Positions 7,480 through 9,541 of a DNA stretch of 9,541 nt are shown one piece after another. The notes under the pieces are model-generated. The model was not told where the DNA came from, did not search any database, and saw only the letters and a list, made by a program, of their open reading frames with translations. The DNA lies in NCBI GenBank assembly GCA_013153675.1, contig JAADEA010000073.1, positions 1 through 9,541 on the forward strand, in the 5' to 3' direction. This DNA is from Campylobacterota bacterium. Its GTDB lineage: Bacteria; Campylobacterota; Campylobacteria; Campylobacterales; Sulfurovaceae. The position numbers and the translations under genes were made by a program. How positions within the stretch are numbered: the first letter of the stretch is position 1; each line of letters begins with the position of its first letter.

Positions 7480-9541
7480 GTGGATAGCCTATTTCATAAT
7501 GAAAAATTAGAAAGTTTAATTTATAAGCTCAATTTAGAAGAGTTTATAAAAGAGTTTGGAGCTTTTTTTGCAAGAGAAAAGAGTTTTATTTTAGAAGGGG
7601 ATCCAAAGGTTCATATAAAATATATAAAAGAGTTAGAAGATATTAAATTAACTCTTCCAAAAGTTAATAATTTAGATGAAGAGATAATAAAGTTATCAAA
7701 AGGGGCTACTTTATCTCTAAAAGAGCTTTATGAGTTTATTAAAATAGTTGAATTTTTTAACTCTCTTAAAGCAAAAAGAGTTCCACCTCTAATTAGAAAA
7801 TTAGTTGATTCAATAGAGATTCCTCAGAAAATTTTAGATATTGTTAAATATTTTAATAAAGAGGGATTAATTGATATTGCAATGGATGATGAGCTTTTTA
7901 GAATAAAAGAGGCTCAAAGTCATATAAAGCGTGAATTAAAAGAGCTTTTAAACTCTCTTATCTCCTCTAAATCTTTAGAAGAGTTTTTAGTAGATAGAAA
8001 AGTTCATTTTTTTTTAGGAGAAGAGGCTCTCTTATTAAGAGGTGGATTTAGTAAAGTTTTAAAAGGAAATATTATTGGCAAAAGTTCAGGGGGCTTTTTT
8101 TATGTAGTTCCTCAAAAAGTTGCTTCTATAAAAGAGAGAGAGGTTTTATTAGAGCAAAAAGAGGAGTTAATTTATCAAAGATATGCAAAAGAGTTTTCTA
8201 AAATCTTTAAAGAGCATTTGCCCTTTTTGAAATTTATTAATAAAGAGTTTGATAAATTAGATCATTATAATGCAAGAGTTTTATTTGCAAAGGCAAAAGA
8301 TTTAAATTTCTTTTTACCTATTTCTAAAAAGGTAGTTGAATTAGTAGATTTTTTACATCCTGCAATAAAAAAAGATCCAGTCCCTATTAGTATAAATTTT
8401 AATAAAAATATTCTTCTTATTACTGGGGTAAATGCTGGTGGAAAGACTATGTTATTAAAATCTATTTTATCAGCTGCTCTATTGAGTAAATATCTAATTC
8501 CATTTAAAGCTTCTCTAAAGAGTAAGATTGGTTCTTTTGAGAATATTGAAGCAATTTTAGATGATCCTCAAGAGGTAAAGAATGATATCTCTACCTTTGC
8601 TGGAAGAATGGTAGAGTTTGCCAAATTATTTAAAATATCTTCTGCATTAGTTGGAGTAGATGAGATTGAACTTGGAACAGATAGTGATGAAGCAGCAGCT
8701 CTTTTTAGAGCTATTTTAGAAGAGTTAATTAATAGGGGCTTTTATTTTGTTATAACTACTCATCATAAAAGACTTGCTCAAATAATGGCAAATGATAATA
8801 GAGTTCAATTGGTTGCTGCAATTTATGATGAGAAAAATAGAGTTCCTACATATAGATTTTTAGAAGGTACAATTGGAAAGAGTTATGCTTTTGAGACAGC
8901 TTTAAGATATGGAATTTCTTTGGATATTATCAAAAGAGCTAAAGAGTTTTATGGCGAAGATAAAGAGAGATTAAATGAACTAATTGAGAGATCTTCTACT
9001 TTAGAGGATCAATTAAGAAAAAAGAAAGAAGAGTTAGATAATTTAATAAAAAATTTAGAAGATCAAAAGATTAAAATTCAAAAAGAGAGAGAAAAGTTAT
9101 ATCAAGAGCAAAAAGAAAAATTATCTCAATTAGAGGCTCAATATCAAAAGTCTCTTAAATATTTAAAAGAGGCTATAAAATCAAAAGATATAAAAGAAGC
9201 TCATAGGTTACAAAATTTAGCATATAAAGAAAAGAGTAAAGTAGATATTAAAAATCAAGTCAAAGCTAAATCTAATATAGAGATTAAAGAGGGAGATATA
9301 ATAGAATATAGAGGAAAAGAGGGAGTTGTTTTATCTCTTAAAGGAAGAGAGGCATATATAGAGCTAAATGGATTAAAAATAAGAGTTAAAAAAGAGGAAT
9401 TAAAGCCTCTTAAAAAGAGGGTAAAAAAAGAGATGAACAAAGTTTCAGTAAATATACAAAAACCTTCAAAAAGTGCTGTTAGTTTAAAATTAATTGGTCT
9501 AAGAGAAGATGAAGCAAGAGAGAAGCTTTTAGATTTTATCT
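7480..9541 (+). CDS. mutS2: MutS2 family ATPase/endonuclease (3' end cut off)
   Basis: The frame opens with GTG directly after the murC stop and runs 687 codons off the right edge; homologues are about 730-790 residues, so most of the Smr domain is missing. It lacks the mismatch-binding N-terminal domains of MutS1. Residues 1 to about 300 form the core and clamp, with LHPAIKKDPVP before the ATPase. Walker A is GVNAGGKT (316-323), DISTFAGRM is at 369-377, Walker B is ALVGVDE (389-395) followed by LGTDSDEAAAL, and the H-loop is TTHH (426-429). A long charged coiled coil spans about 491-580, a KOW-like domain is at 600-644 (KEGDIIEYRGKEG), and the Smr domain starts near 668. MutS2 proteins suppress recombination (Helicobacter) or rescue collided ribosomes (Bacillus). 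Where Smr proteins usually read LDLRG, this one reads LKLIG (669-673). No internal stop is present; a T9 run lies at 8007-8015. Confidence 0.96.
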   Translation, partial: MDSLFHNEKLESLIYKLNLEEFIKEFGAFFAREKSFILEGDPKVHIKYIKELEDIKLTLPKVNNLDEEIIKLSKGATLSLKELYEFIKIVEFFNSLKAKRVPPLIRKLVDSIEIPQKILDIVKYFNKEGLIDIAMDDELFRIKEAQSHIKRELKELLNSLISSKSLEEFLVDRKVHFFLGEEALLLRGGFSKVLKGNIIGKSSGGFFYVVPQKVASIKEREVLLEQKEELIYQRYAKEFSKIFKEHLPFLKFINKEFDKLDHYNARVLFAKAKDLNFFLPISKKVVELVDFLHPAIKKDPVPISINFNKNILLITGVNAGGKTMLLKSILSAALLSKYLIPFKASLKSKIGSFENIEAILDDPQEVKNDISTFAGRMVEFAKLFKISSALVGVDEIELGTDSDEAAALFRAILEELINRGFYFVITTHHKRLAQIMANDNRVQLVAAIYDEKNRVPTYRFLEGTIGKSYAFETALRYGISLDIIKRAKEFYGEDKERLNELIERSSTLEDQLRKKKEELDNLIKNLEDQKIKIQKEREKLYQEQKEKLSQLEAQYQKSLKYLKEAIKSKDIKEAHRLQNLAYKEKSKVDIKNQVKAKSNIEIKEGDIIEYRGKEGVVLSLKGREAYIELNGLKIRVKKEELKPLKKRVKKEMNKVSVNIQKPSKSAVSLKLIGLREDEAREKLLDFI
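8007..8015 (+). repeat. Homopolymer run of nine T inside mutS2
   Basis: The bases encode part of HFFL near residue 178 of MutS2. It is the longest single-base run I found in the window and is a possible slippage point; in the given sequence the reading frame is intact across it. Confidence 0.9.

Noticed and set aside
9406..9420. Perfect hairpin CCTCTT-AAA-AAGAGG, considered as a terminator
   Set aside because: It lies within the mutS2 coding frame, has a three-base loop and a weak AT-containing stem, and is not followed by a T run on either strand.
9255..9440. A 61-codon open frame on the - strand
   Set aside because: It is antisense to the KOW-like domain of mutS2; its hydrophobic F/S/L-rich product is the mirror of K/E/R-rich codons on the + strand.
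7480..9541. Considered a MutS1 mismatch repair protein
   Set aside because: There is no N-terminal mismatch-recognition domain (no FxE motif), and the ATPase is followed by a coiled coil, KOW-like and Smr domains, which define MutS2.

Overview
The window is a gene-dense stretch of a low-GC genome, roughly 30% G+C by eye. AGA is almost the only arginine codon and codons end overwhelmingly in A or T. Gene content and order point to the Campylobacterota (formerly Epsilonproteobacteria). The compact secD/secF pair is followed by a small membrane protein of the DUF6394 kind. A diaminopimelate-type aminotransferase, murC and mutS2 lie close together, as I recall them doing in Helicobacter. I cannot fix the genus; a deep-branching or free-living member such as a Nautiliales-like organism is only a guess.

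Everything lies on the + strand and looks like one uninterrupted operon of nine genes, cut at both ends. In order: the C-terminal half of yajC; secD; secF; a 112-residue membrane protein; dacB (PBP4-type DD-peptidase); a DapC-like aminotransferase; an unrecognised 186-residue soluble protein; murC; and mutS2, which runs off the right edge in its Smr domain. Gaps between genes are 14, 3, 9, 6 and 3 bases. These are followed by a 14-base overlap, a 1-base overlap (TAGTG) and direct abutment (TAG|GTG). No intergenic space is large enough for an ordinary promoter or terminator, and no stretch over 300 bases lacks a gene. I saw no tRNA, rRNA, CRISPR array, insertion sequence or riboswitch.

Two themes run through the operon. 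YajC, SecD and SecF form the accessory complex of the Sec translocon that uses the proton gradient to complete protein export. DacB, the aminotransferase and MurC all serve DAP-type peptidoglycan: making meso-DAP, adding the first amino acid to UDP-MurNAc, and trimming or opening crosslinks in the periplasm. DacB is itself a predicted Sec substrate. MutS2 is a MutS-family ATPase linked to recombination suppression and, in some bacteria, to stalled-ribosome rescue.

No clearly new multi-gene system is visible. The points most worth a second look are the degenerate LDLRG motif at the start of the MutS2 Smr domain, the two uncharacterised proteins embedded between essential genes, and a run of nine T in mutS2.
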